Positions 1 through 6,389 of a stretch of DNA of 23,287 nt are shown piece after piece. The stretch is from a virus: IMG/VR virus record IMGVR_UViG_3300008266_001135, positions 1 to 23,287 of that record. One strand, given 5' to 3'. The position numbers were made by a program, and so were the translations under genes. Below the pieces are notes generated by a model. That model saw only the letters and a program-made list of their open reading frames with translations, was not told the origin of the DNA and made no database searches. Positions within the stretch are counted from its first letter, which is position 1. Each line of letters begins with the position of its first letter.

Positions 1-335
1 CCACCAAAATCAGCTGTTTTTTCTAATTTACTTAATGTATAAATATTTCCTTTAGTATCAAAAAACTTAATATTACTGGCTTTTGTATATAATTGTGATT
101 TTAAAATATCAATAAAGTCTTTACTTTTTTTATCATCAATAACTATTTCTTCACCACTTAATAATTTAACTGGTTCTTTTTTAGTTATTTTATTTAATAA
201 AACATCACCTCTGGTTCCGCCTTTTTTTGATGATTTAGCTAAAGTAGCAGGACTAAGAGAAGAAGCTTCATTTAATAATACTTTACATATTTCTTCCTTA
301 ATAATTTGGCGTAATTTTTTAATGGTGTTATTCAT
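1..335 (-). CDS. Partial CDS with capsid-targeting-like N-terminus, function unknown
   Basis: An open frame starts at ATG 335-333 and runs off the left edge, giving 111 residues with no stop. The N-terminus (MNNTIKKLRQIIKEEI, then KVLLNEAS) is a Lys/Leu/Ile/Glu amphipathic helix ending in L21-N22-E23 followed by Ala. This is the same layout as seven other genes in the window, and it resembles a T4-type capsid-targeting peptide with a gp21-like L-x-E cleavage site. The rest is basic and hydrophilic, with a KKGGTRGD stretch and a C-terminal LEKTADFGG just before the edge. I do not recognise the family from this portion. The leader has an ATATTTAT motif at 352-362. The predicted role is a packaged internal protein, an inference from the N-terminus only. 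Confidence 0.75.
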   Translation of the reverse strand, partial: MNNTIKKLRQIIKEEICKVLLNEASSLSPATLAKSSKKGGTRGDVLLNKITKKEPVKLLSGEEIVIDDKKSKDFIDILKSQLYTKASNIKFFDTKGNIYTLSKLEKTADFG

Positions 336-351
336 CTATAAAAATATTTCC

Positions 352-362
352 AATAAATATAG
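352..362 (-). promoter_or_regulatory. Putative phage late promoter motif (CTATATTTATT)
   Basis: The minus strand reads CTATATTTATT 17 bases before the ATG of the leftmost gene. The same 11-mer precedes three other genes (1273-1283, 12561-12571, 16897-16907), always in gene orientation. The promoter role is inferred. Confidence 0.45.
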
Positions 363-376
363 ATTAATATTTATTT

Positions 377-430
377 TTAGGGTATTTTTTCCCAAGTAAC
401 TCCATCTTCATTTGATTTTGATTTTATTCT
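377..430 (-). other. Out-of-frame coding remnant extending the 275-residue protein
   Basis: Directly after the stop of the upstream gene, the -1 frame stays open to a TAA at 377-379. It reads WGRIKSKS, then NEDGVTWEKIP. The switch point is a TTTTGGGG run on the coding strand (plus 432-439). With one extra T the protein would continue as EEDFWGRIKSKS and onward, a far more natural hydrophilic tail than the abrupt EEDFGEE. This could be a real one-base deletion, a base-calling error in a homopolymer, or a frameshift site. The run does not fit the canonical X XXY YYZ slippery heptamer well. Confidence 0.5.
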
Positions 431-1251
431 TCCCCAAAATCTTCTTCATTCATAGTATCAATTAAATACCATTTTCCATTTTTATTGGTTAGAATTGATT
501 CAATATCATCTCCTGATTGTTTGATTTTATTATCTTTTGATTTAAGTTCCCAATATTTATCGAACAAGTCTTTTTTTACGTATTTATATGGATTAAATTC
601 AGTAATCATTATTATATTATCCCCTTGTTTTTCAAAAGTCATATTCTTATTAGGAGATTTACCTTTTTCTAAAATACTTTGTATATCCCAATCATAAAAT
701 GGATGACCTCCTCCTTGTGAAGAAGTAAAAGTAGGACCTTCTACCCAAATAGAATATACTATATCTTGTATATCGTCATTATTTAATTTTGAAAAATCTT
801 TTTCTTTAAGTTCAATATTATTTCCTATTAATTTTCCGTTATATGATAATGCTATGATACCATTACTAAATTTATTTTTTTCATATTCGTGTGTAATTCC
901 ATATGCATTTGCTTCATTTAATGGATGATTTGATACAAAAAATGTATTTATTCGACCATCATCATATTTAAGTAAGGTTGTTCTTTGGAGATTTTTCTTT
1001 TCTACCTTATAAATATATTCCTTAGTAATAGCAATAATATAATCAATCCCTTTTAAATTAAGAATAGTCCAACCTCTATCATCTACATAAGCATCTTTAT
1101 TGGATTCTAATTCAGATTGTATCCATTCTTTAACTTTTTCTATTGAATCTTTAATTAAATCGGTTTGATTTTCACCATTGTTTTCATTTAACTTAATACC
1201 TGCTAATTGTTGTAAGCGTTTTATTTCGTTTAATTTTTGTTTATTTTTCAT
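424..1251 (-). CDS. Unknown protein with capsid-targeting-like N-terminus; C-terminus possibly frameshifted
   Basis: This 275-residue, mixed alpha/beta, hydrophilic protein has no recognisable domain. Residues 1-24 carry the second flavour of the shared N-terminal peptide, NEIKRLQQLAGIKLNEN, with L21-N22-E23 as the candidate prohead-protease site. A close relative of this peptide starts the 94-residue gene at 6389, and another lies inside the 693-residue protein (TRLKRLAGLKE). The body has aromatic-rich strands (GWTILNL, YIIAITKEYIYKV) and a GGGHPFYDWD motif around residue 180. No signal peptide or membrane segment is visible. The reading frame ends at a homopolymer, and the -1 frame continues with plausible coding sequence to 377. 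The predicted role is internal virion cargo; its activity is unknown. Confidence 0.8.
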   Translation of the reverse strand: MKNKQKLNEIKRLQQLAGIKLNENNGENQTDLIKDSIEKVKEWIQSELESNKDAYVDDRGWTILNLKGIDYIIAITKEYIYKVEKKNLQRTTLLKYDDGRINTFFVSNHPLNEANAYGITHEYEKNKFSNGIIALSYNGKLIGNNIELKEKDFSKLNNDDIQDIVYSIWVEGPTFTSSQGGGHPFYDWDIQSILEKGKSPNKNMTFEKQGDNIIMITEFNPYKYVKKDLFDKYWELKSKDNKIKQSGDDIESILTNKNGKWYLIDTMNEEDFGEE

Positions 1252-1272
1252 AATAATTTATTCTTTTATAGT

Positions 1273-1283
1273 AATAAATATAG
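1273..1283 (-). promoter_or_regulatory. Putative phage late promoter motif (CTATATTTATT)
   Basis: The minus strand reads CTATATTTATTACTATAAAAG in the 33-base gap before the gene starting at 1251, about 22 bases upstream of its ATG. The 11-mer is identical to those at 352-362, 12561-12571 and 16897-16907. Confidence 0.45.
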
Positions 1284-1284
1284 A

Positions 1285-1941
1285 TTAATCCTCTTTATCC
1301 TTGTCTTTTTTCTTAACTGAAGGTTTAGATTTTAATTTATTGGCATATTGTGTTGAATCTAATTTATTCATTGAGATAATATTATAGGGTGGTTTACACC
1401 CAGCACTATAACGAGAAGCAGCATCTAAAGAAAGTATTAACATATTTATTATATCATCTACATCCCATTCAGGGTCTTTAATTTCTAATTCTCTAGTTTG
1501 GGTAAATAATGAACCTAATGCTAAATCACTACCACATCCAACAGATAAATAAGGATCATACACTTCACCTACTTGAAAATCATCTTCAACGTAATATAAT
1601 TGGCCTTTATAACCGACTAAAAATGTTCCACCAATTTCATCACCTTCTTCTCTTTTTTGCAAATATCCACCTTCTTTAAATGCCTCTCTCAATGCATCAA
1701 TAAAATCAGTAATCATATAATCATAATCTGATTGGTCTGATTTTTGTTTCCAAGGTTTAAATTTACTAGACATTAGAATTTGTCCCATTCTAAAACTGGA
1801 GGTAAATCCAAATATAAATGGTCCGTTTTGAAATACTTTGGGGTCTTTTCTTATTTGTTGGGAAAAATTATCGTCTGTACCAGCACTATCACCAGCAAGG
1901 TAAACAGTGTCTTTATGAAGGAATCCTACTATACAAGTCAT
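1285..1941 (-). CDS. Proteasome/HslV-like Ntn-hydrolase (putative phage peptidase)
   Basis: This 218-residue protein begins MTCIVGF, with a VYLAGDSAG motif at residues 13-21. In T1-family Ntn peptidases (HslV, proteasome beta) the free N-terminal Thr1 is the nucleophile, with Asp17 and Lys33 assisting. If Met1 is removed, T2 becomes Thr1 and D18 falls exactly at the Asp17 position. K35, in DPKVF, matches the Lys that precedes Val in HslV. The following FIFGFTSS corresponds to the family's IAGFAGG-type strand and turn. Later, SVGCGSDLALGSL (residues about 131-143) resembles the conserved glycine-rich G-x-G-x-x-x-A segment. The fold call is therefore well supported, but substrate and activity are not. 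No ATPase partner (HslU-like) is in the window. The gene lies among late genes and cargo genes. It lacks the N-terminal cargo peptide, as a catalytic N-terminal Thr would require. Confidence 0.75.
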   Translation of the reverse strand: MTCIVGFLHKDTVYLAGDSAGTDDNFSQQIRKDPKVFQNGPFIFGFTSSFRMGQILMSSKFKPWKQKSDQSDYDYMITDFIDALREAFKEGGYLQKREEGDEIGGTFLVGYKGQLYYVEDDFQVGEVYDPYLSVGCGSDLALGSLFTQTRELEIKDPEWDVDDIINMLILSLDAASRYSAGCKPPYNIISMNKLDSTQYANKLKSKPSVKKKDKDKED

Positions 1942-2002
1942 ATAATTTAATTTTTGGATTTAAATATAATAAATAAAATATGAAATGTTTTTATCTATTT
2001 TG

Positions 2003-2461
2003 TTATAGATTTAGGTCATGAATAGTAAGATATAATAAGTGAAGAGCATCAGCTTGGTTATCTGAATTACCTTCCATCTCATATTTTTCTTTAGCTAACC
2101 GAACCATATCTGCTTTGGATGCTTTACCTGATTTACTGGCGAATTTTTTAATTTCTGCTGCAGAATATGCCCTATATTCGATTCCTCGTTCTTCGCAAAA
2201 TAATTTAAGGACTCCCGTTAGTTCTCCTGCTACTATTAAAGCATTTTTATGGAACCCACTTACACGTTCGTAAGTAATAACTTTAATATCCTCAGCATCA
2301 CATATTTCTTTTAATTTGGCTTTAAAACGGATTAATCTCATTCCTTTAGATTCATCACGTTTAGGAGTAAAATCCCATTCACCTGAAGCAGTTAATGTAG
2401 CCCATCCTGTATGCGTGGCAACGTCTAAGCCAAGTATGTTATTTTTTGTTAAATTTTTCAT
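2003..2461 (-). CDS. RuvC-like Holliday junction endonuclease
   Basis: This 152-residue protein has RNase H-fold resolvase motifs: NNILGLDVATHTGWA at residues 7-21 with catalytic D13, VITYERV at 61-67 with E65, and DNQADALHLL at 134-143 with D134 and D138. These match the acidic residues that bind metal in RuvC. Small RuvC-like resolvases of this size are common in phages. They resolve branched DNA during replication and before packaging, the job done by endonuclease VII (gp49) in T4. The gene lies 61 bases upstream of the Ntn-hydrolase gene. It is separated from the 693-residue gene by a strong terminator whose T-tract runs towards its start codon. Its leader (TTATTTATAATC on the minus strand at 2467-2478) may carry a degenerate copy of the late motif. 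Confidence 0.85.
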   Translation of the reverse strand: MKNLTKNNILGLDVATHTGWATLTASGEWDFTPKRDESKGMRLIRFKAKLKEICDAEDIKVITYERVSGFHKNALIVAGELTGVLKLFCEERGIEYRAYSAAEIKKFASKSGKASKADMVRLAKEKYEMEGNSDNQADALHLLYLTIHDLNL

Positions 2462-2479
2462 AATTGATTATAAATAAAA

Positions 2480-2504
2480 AAACCCATCTTTATTGGATGG
2501 GTTT
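2480..2504 (-). terminator. Intrinsic terminator after the 693-residue gene
   Basis: AAACCCATC (2480-2488) pairs with GATGGGTTT (2496-2504), a 9-bp stem with a 7-base loop. On the minus strand it is followed by TTTTTATTTA. It lies 22 bases past the stop of the gene ending at 2526 and just before the RuvC-like gene. Confidence 0.85.
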
Positions 2505-2525
2505 GATTTGGTTATTTATTTTATT

Positions 2526-4607
2526 TTATTTAACTTTGATAAATAAAGAAATATGACCTTTTTCCCCATACTCCATATATCCATTAGCTTTATATCCAGC
2601 TTTTTTAAGTTCTTCAACAGCTTTATCTATACGAGGTTGCCATTTTTTTCTATAAGGAGCTGCATATTGTTCAATTTGACTAGATGACATCCAATCCTCT
2701 CCATCTTCTCCACCACCATGGTCTGTTCTAGGACCTCTATCATTAGTTTGACCCCAATATTCACCATTTCCTTCATCATTCCATTTTACACCAGAAATAT
2801 TACTTTTTATAATATCTAGAGGGGTTTGTTTAGGAGTTGGTTTGGGTGCTTCTTTTTCTTTAGGGGTTTGTGATGATAATTTATTTAATTTATCTTCAAT
2901 ATATTTTTGATCAAAAGTATACCATCCACCCGGTCCTGGTGAGTCTGATGTTTTATGATTCCAAACATTACCTAGTTTATTATCATCATTCCCATGTGAA
3001 TTATGGTAAAAATAATCAGTATTAGGTTTAGTTGTTTTATATTCAAATGCTGTATATCCTATTCCTATTCCTCTATCTGTACCTAAATCCTCAGGTTCTT
3101 GAATTTTATAATACCAACTACCATCACTTTCACTTCTTTGTTTTTTTATAATATATCCTTTAGATGCAAGTGAATTTATCTTTTTTTCAATATAAGGACC
3201 ATCAAATCGTTTACCTGATAGGGTTGGGGATGGTTTTTCTTTAGGGGTAGATTTTGAATTTATTTCACCACTTACATTAGCTAACCATCCTTTTTCAATC
3301 ATTTTATTAATTGCAGAATTGATTTGTGGTTGTGATTTACCTAATTTTTTAGCTAATTCTCCTCTTGAAATACCATTTTCATCAGATTCATTATCTATAA
3401 TTGATAAAACATCTTGAACAAATTTTTTAGTCTTTGTATTAGTTAAATCAGATTTTTGAATTGGGGTTGTACCTCTTATTATATTAATAGAAGTACGAGC
3501 CATTTCGTCAATTTCTTCTACACCTTCATTTAATTTATCACCTTCTTTGAATGGTTTAATTTCAAAATCGTTTACATTATAATCTCCTGAGATGTTCTCT
3601 GCTAATCCTACAATTTCACTATCTGAAATTTCTAAACCATTATCTAATGTGTAAACCATATAACCGCCAACTTTAGCTTTACTGGCTTTAACTATACGAC
3701 CTGTTTTAACATTTTTAGATTTTTCAACTTTAGAAGTAGCTAACATACCTGAAGCTGGGAGGTTTACTTGGTATTTAACAGTATCTCCTTTTTTGTATTT
3801 GGTTGAATTGTTATTTTCATCAATTTCCTCAACACCTTCATTTAATTTATTATATAAATCTTCTAATTTACTAAATGCTAATTCATAATCAGATGTACTT
3901 AATGATTGTCCTGTTTCTTCATAATCACTAAATTCATCTTCCCAAATATCATATAAATCATCTCTAAAACTATCAGAATTAATATCATCTTCATCTACAA
4001 GACCTCTATTAATAGCAGTCATAGACATCCAATCTATAAAAGCATCAAATGGATCTTCCATAGTTATTTCTTTTAATCCTGCTAGTCTTTTCAATCTAGT
4101 AATTTCTGTCAATGGTAATTCCTCTTCAGGTGTTTCCTCAGCAGGGGTTTCTTCAGCTGGGGTCTCTTCGGTTGATGTTTCGGCTGGGGTTTCTTCGGTT
4201 GGTGTTTCGGCTGAGGTTTCTTCAGCTGCTTTTTCAGCATCTGCTTTTTCCTTTTCTTGATCAGCTTTAGACATTAGTTTACCTTTATTAAGAAGAACAT
4301 TTAATTGTTTTTGAGCAGATTGTTTTACATCTGCTCCTCCATCTAAATAAAATCTTTCTCCACCTATAATAGCAATAAAATCAATTTTAGTATATTCCAT
4401 CTTAAATTTCTGACCATTTGCTAATTCAATTTCAAATGTTGATGGAGTTGATACTAATAAATTAATTGAATTAATAACCTCAGGATTAGTAATCTTTAGG
4501 TTACCAACTAATGATTTTTTCAATGCTGGGTATTTTTGGAGCATTATTTCCACATTACGTGGTTTAGTTGGGGTTAATACCTCTTTAAGTAATTTGGTAA
4601 TTTTCAT
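2526..4607 (-). CDS. 693-residue modular protein with repeated protease-site motifs (putative cargo polyprotein)
   Basis: The modules in order are as follows. Residues 1-11 are a cargo-type N-terminus (MKITKLLKEV, site L7-K8-E9). A small beta-rich domain spans about 20-105. An acidic Glu/Thr/Pro/Ala linker spans 115-165 (repeated PAEET). A second targeting-like peptide, LTEITRLKRLAGLKE, spans 166-180. A highly acidic helical module ends at the motif KLNEGVEEIDE (254-264). An SH3/KOW-like beta module (GDTVKYQV to GLEISDSEIVGL, about 273-335) is followed by a second exact KLNEGVEEIDE (358-368). A winged-helix-like module (GISRGELAKKLGKSQPQIN, 412-430) and Pro/Lys linkers lead to a C-terminal alpha/beta domain (about 600-693). 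The L-x-E/I-x-E tripeptides sit at the module borders, where a gp21-like prohead protease could cut. The predicted role is packaged polyprotein or scaffold-like cargo; individual functions are unknown. A terminator follows. Confidence 0.75.
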   Translation of the reverse strand: MKITKLLKEVLTPTKPRNVEIMLQKYPALKKSLVGNLKITNPEVINSINLLVSTPSTFEIELANGQKFKMEYTKIDFIAIIGGERFYLDGGADVKQSAQKQLNVLLNKGKLMSKADQEKEKADAEKAAEETSAETPTEETPAETSTEETPAEETPAEETPEEELPLTEITRLKRLAGLKEITMEDPFDAFIDWMSMTAINRGLVDEDDINSDSFRDDLYDIWEDEFSDYEETGQSLSTSDYELAFSKLEDLYNKLNEGVEEIDENNNSTKYKKGDTVKYQVNLPASGMLATSKVEKSKNVKTGRIVKASKAKVGGYMVYTLDNGLEISDSEIVGLAENISGDYNVNDFEIKPFKEGDKLNEGVEEIDEMARTSINIIRGTTPIQKSDLTNTKTKKFVQDVLSIIDNESDENGISRGELAKKLGKSQPQINSAINKMIEKGWLANVSGEINSKSTPKEKPSPTLSGKRFDGPYIEKKINSLASKGYIIKKQRSESDGSWYYKIQEPEDLGTDRGIGIGYTAFEYKTTKPNTDYFYHNSHGNDDNKLGNVWNHKTSDSPGPGGWYTFDQKYIEDKLNKLSSQTPKEKEAPKPTPKQTPLDIIKSNISGVKWNDEGNGEYWGQTNDRGPRTDHGGGEDGEDWMSSSQIEQYAAPYRKKWQPRIDKAVEELKKAGYKANGYMEYGEKGHISLFIKVK
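3504..3848 (-). repeat. Two in-frame copies of KLNEGVEEIDE bounding a module
   Basis: The 11-residue motif occurs at 3816-3848 and 3504-3536, exactly 312 bases (104 codons) apart. It brackets the SH3/KOW-like module of the 693-residue protein. Each copy holds one L-N-E and one I-D-E tripeptide, both fitting an (L/I)-x-E protease site. Confidence 0.7.
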
Positions 4608-4631
4608 TAATGTGATCTAATAAGGATTTAT

Positions 4632-4640
4632 AATAAATAT
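4632..4640 (-). promoter_or_regulatory. Putative phage late promoter motif
   Basis: The minus strand reads AATATTTATTATAAATCC, 25 bases upstream of the ATG at 4607. It touches the stop codon of the preceding zinc-ribbon gene. Confidence 0.4.
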
Positions 4641-5254
4641 TATTCGGGTTTGGTTTCTTCATTTTCCTTATTATCATCCAACCAAGTTTTTCGGATTTTT
4701 TCAAGTTCAGGTAATACTTCGTTAAATATTTTATCTTTAACTTTATTTGATTTACCCCAATCTTCTTTGCTCCCATCCTCAGTAATAAATGATTCAGTAT
4801 CATTGTTACTAGCTTCATCTATTAACCATTCTTTATACATATCCAAACCACCCAATACGTTATTTTTTAACATATTATTTTTATATTCTTCATATTTACC
4901 CTCAATTTTTAATTTGGTTTCCATTTCGGTAACACAATTTAAACATTTTGAATGTACACGATACATCTTTTCATCAACTTGACTTTTCATTGGTTTACTA
5001 CAATTGGGGCAAGTTAACGGGATTAAATATTGTTTTTTGAACTGTTCTAATTTAGATATACTCTGCTTAACCCCATTTTTGATTGTCCAAGTTTTACCGT
5101 TTTCTTCCCAGATTTCTCCTTCAGAATGTTCAACTATATCTTTTTCATAACCAACCTGAACTCGAGTACCAGCATTGTAATCTTTTTTAATTAAGTTACG
5201 AATACGAGATAGGTCTCGTTCATTAAATTCTTTTTGTAATAAGGATTCTCCCAT
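4640..5254 (-). CDS. Zinc-ribbon protein of unknown function
   Basis: I place the start at ATG 5254-5252, giving 204 residues. The frame is open further upstream to 5341, but those codons run through a terminator hairpin and a promoter motif and encode an unlikely leader. Residues 82-107 hold a CX2C-X18-CX2C zinc ribbon: C82-P-N-C85 and C104-L-N-C107, with H101 nearby. Before it is a SEGEIWEENGKTWTIKNGVKQ segment (45-65) that looks like a beta-hairpin. After it come charged helices with an acidic, Glu/Asn-rich end. There is no targeting peptide, unlike the neighbouring genes. The CPNC / CLNC type of ribbon binds zinc for folding, DNA or protein contact. No specific function can be named. It follows the ADP-ribosyltransferase gene and precedes the 693-residue gene. 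Confidence 0.75.
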   Translation of the reverse strand: MGESLLQKEFNERDLSRIRNLIKKDYNAGTRVQVGYEKDIVEHSEGEIWEENGKTWTIKNGVKQSISKLEQFKKQYLIPLTCPNCSKPMKSQVDEKMYRVHSKCLNCVTEMETKLKIEGKYEEYKNNMLKNNVLGGLDMYKEWLIDEASNNDTESFITEDGSKEDWGKSNKVKDKIFNEVLPELEKIRKTWLDDNKENEETKPE

Positions 5255-5268
5255 AAAATAACATTTTA

Positions 5269-5279
5269 TATAAATATAG
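5269..5279 (-). promoter_or_regulatory. Putative phage late promoter motif
   Basis: The minus strand reads CTATATTTATATAAAATG between the T-tract of the terminator at 5288-5309 and the ATG at 5254. It lies about 15-17 bases from the start. Confidence 0.45.
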
Positions 5280-5287
5280 AAAAATAA

Positions 5288-5309
5288 AGACCCCCAATAT
5301 TGAGGGTCT
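5288..5309 (-). terminator. Intrinsic terminator after the ADP-ribosyltransferase gene
   Basis: AGACCC (5288-5293) pairs with GGGTCT (5304-5309). The intervening CAATATTG is self-complementary and extends the stem across a C/A mismatch. The minus-strand tail is TTTATTTTTC, directly followed by the promoter-like motif of the next gene. Confidence 0.8.
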
Positions 5310-5312
5310 GGG

Positions 5313-5334
5313 TTCAACGGTTTTTCACGTTGAA
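5313..5334 (-). other. Second hairpin just before the terminator
   Basis: TTCAACG (5313-5319) pairs with CGTTGAA (5328-5334), a 7-bp stem with an 8-base loop. It is three bases from the terminator stem, so on the transcript the two hairpins follow the stop at 5350 back to back. It has no T-tract of its own. It may stabilise the 3' end of the mRNA or serve as a recognition or processing element. Confidence 0.5.
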
Positions 5335-5349
5335 GGGGCATGTATTATT

Positions 5350-6102
5350 TTATGATTCTTCTATTTGACTAAATATTTTCTTTATTATATAATCATCAGT
5401 AACATCTTTTCCTTTTGACTTTAAATCAGAAGCAATAATTTTCCACTCATTTGTTTTCCATATAATGTATTCTTCATCAATAATCGCATCCCATCTTATT
5501 AAACAATATGTTTTTAATGGGTCTTTTGAAATTCTAACAGTTTCATCTTCTTCCACTCCCATAAATCTATCACTTAAATTATTCAATGCTTCTGGGTTGA
5601 AAATAAAATTACTGTCTACTTTACTTACCATTATAAAACCTGAATCTTTAGAAAAATCCTGGGCTGTTTTGAAATTTAAGGACCATGATTGTGCAGGTAA
5701 ATGAGACTTATAAGATAAAAATGGTTTTTTAGAATATAAATACCAAATACCTCCTATTTTAGTTTTAGTAAAATTATCTTTTAATGATATGTTTCTTAAT
5801 TGAGATGCTTTTCTTTGATCAAAATCTGCTCCTCTATAACATGTTTTACCTACTGGTGCTTTTAATATTTCTGGGTGTTTTTTAGATAATGCTTTAAAAT
5901 CCTCAAAATTATTTTTCAAGTATGATGCTGTTTTAGAAGCATTGTTACCTTCAACCCATTGTAAAAGCATTTTTAGTGCGTTTTCTTCCCAATCAGTATT
6001 GGGTTCTTCAGGTTTACTTTGGAAATTAGCTAATTCTTTATCACTTCCAAATAAAACTTTACCTACATCAGGTATCTCATTTAAAAGTTGGGAGAGTTTC
6101 AT
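5350..6102 (-). CDS. Predicted mono-ADP-ribosyltransferase with capsid-targeting-like N-terminus (Alt-like cargo)
   Basis: This 250-residue protein carries the R-S-E signature of ADP-ribosyltransferases. TCYRGADF at 87-94 has R90. QSWSLNFKTAQDFS at 138-151 gives the S-x-S motif S139-W140-S141 and the typical A-x-x-F that follows. VEEDETVRIS at 183-192 gives E185-D186-E187 as the E-x-E catalytic motif. The N-terminus MKLSQLLNEIPDVG has the short cargo peptide with L7-N8-E9 as the candidate cleavage site. In T4, Alt is an ADP-ribosyltransferase packaged in the head, injected with the DNA, and used to modify host RNA polymerase and other proteins. By analogy this protein would act in the host at the start of infection. 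The motif pattern is seen directly; target, activity and packaging are inferred. The start follows the stop of the 94-residue gene by 2 bases, and a terminator follows. Confidence 0.7.
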   Translation of the reverse strand: MKLSQLLNEIPDVGKVLFGSDKELANFQSKPEEPNTDWEENALKMLLQWVEGNNASKTASYLKNNFEDFKALSKKHPEILKAPVGKTCYRGADFDQRKASQLRNISLKDNFTKTKIGGIWYLYSKKPFLSYKSHLPAQSWSLNFKTAQDFSKDSGFIMVSKVDSNFIFNPEALNNLSDRFMGVEEDETVRISKDPLKTYCLIRWDAIIDEEYIIWKTNEWKIIASDLKSKGKDVTDDYIIKKIFSQIEES

Positions 6103-6104
6103 AA

Positions 6105-6389
6105 TTAAAGTTCACTAGGGCGGACATCAGTATTTAACTCACTTTTAGGCACACCTACAAACATAAAAAGATCTGTTGGACCCGCATATGCTTTGAATAT
6201 ATATTCTTTAGAATTTATATCAAACCCTACATATTCAAATTCATCATTAAATTCATCCATACCTGGATCGTAAACTTGATAATATTCTCCTAGTTTAAGG
6301 AATTTTTTATCAAATGATTCATTTTCATTAATCAATCCTGCTAATTTCTTCAGGCGCTTAATATCTTTGTTTAATTTTTCTTTTTTCAT
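6105..6389 (-). CDS. Small unknown protein with capsid-targeting-like N-terminus
   Basis: This 94-residue protein begins with the targeting-like peptide DIKRLKKLAGLINENES (residues 9-25, candidate site I20-N21-E22). That is the same flavour as the start of the 275-residue protein. The remaining ~70 residues form an acidic, aromatic, beta-rich small domain (LGEYYQVYDPGMDEF, then FEYVGFDINSKEYIFKAY and LFMFVGVPKSEL) with no recognised family. Its ATG overlaps the stop of the holin gene by ATGA (6386-6389), so translation is probably coupled. The ADP-ribosyltransferase gene starts 2 bases past its stop. The pair could be co-packaged, or this could be a partner or inhibitor of the enzyme; both are speculation. 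Confidence 0.75.
   Translation of the reverse strand: MKKEKLNKDIKRLKKLAGLINENESFDKKFLKLGEYYQVYDPGMDEFNDEFEYVGFDINSKEYIFKAYAGPTDLFMFVGVPKSELNTDVRPSEL

Noticed and set aside
4585-4818. Minus-strand 77-codon frame overlapping the zinc-ribbon and 693-residue genes
   Set aside because: It overlaps the end of one gene and the start of the other in a different frame, and its protein is Leu/Lys/Asn-rich, as expected from AT-rich shadow sequence.
5255-5341. N-terminal extension of the zinc-ribbon protein to an ATG at 5341
   Set aside because: The extra 29 codons pass through a terminator hairpin and a promoter-like motif; the internal ATG at 5254 follows them with ordinary spacing.
1-6389. Shared N-terminal peptides as secretion signals
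   Set aside because: They have no hydrophobic core or cleavage consensus for signal peptidase I or II; they are charged amphipathic helices with L-x-E ends.
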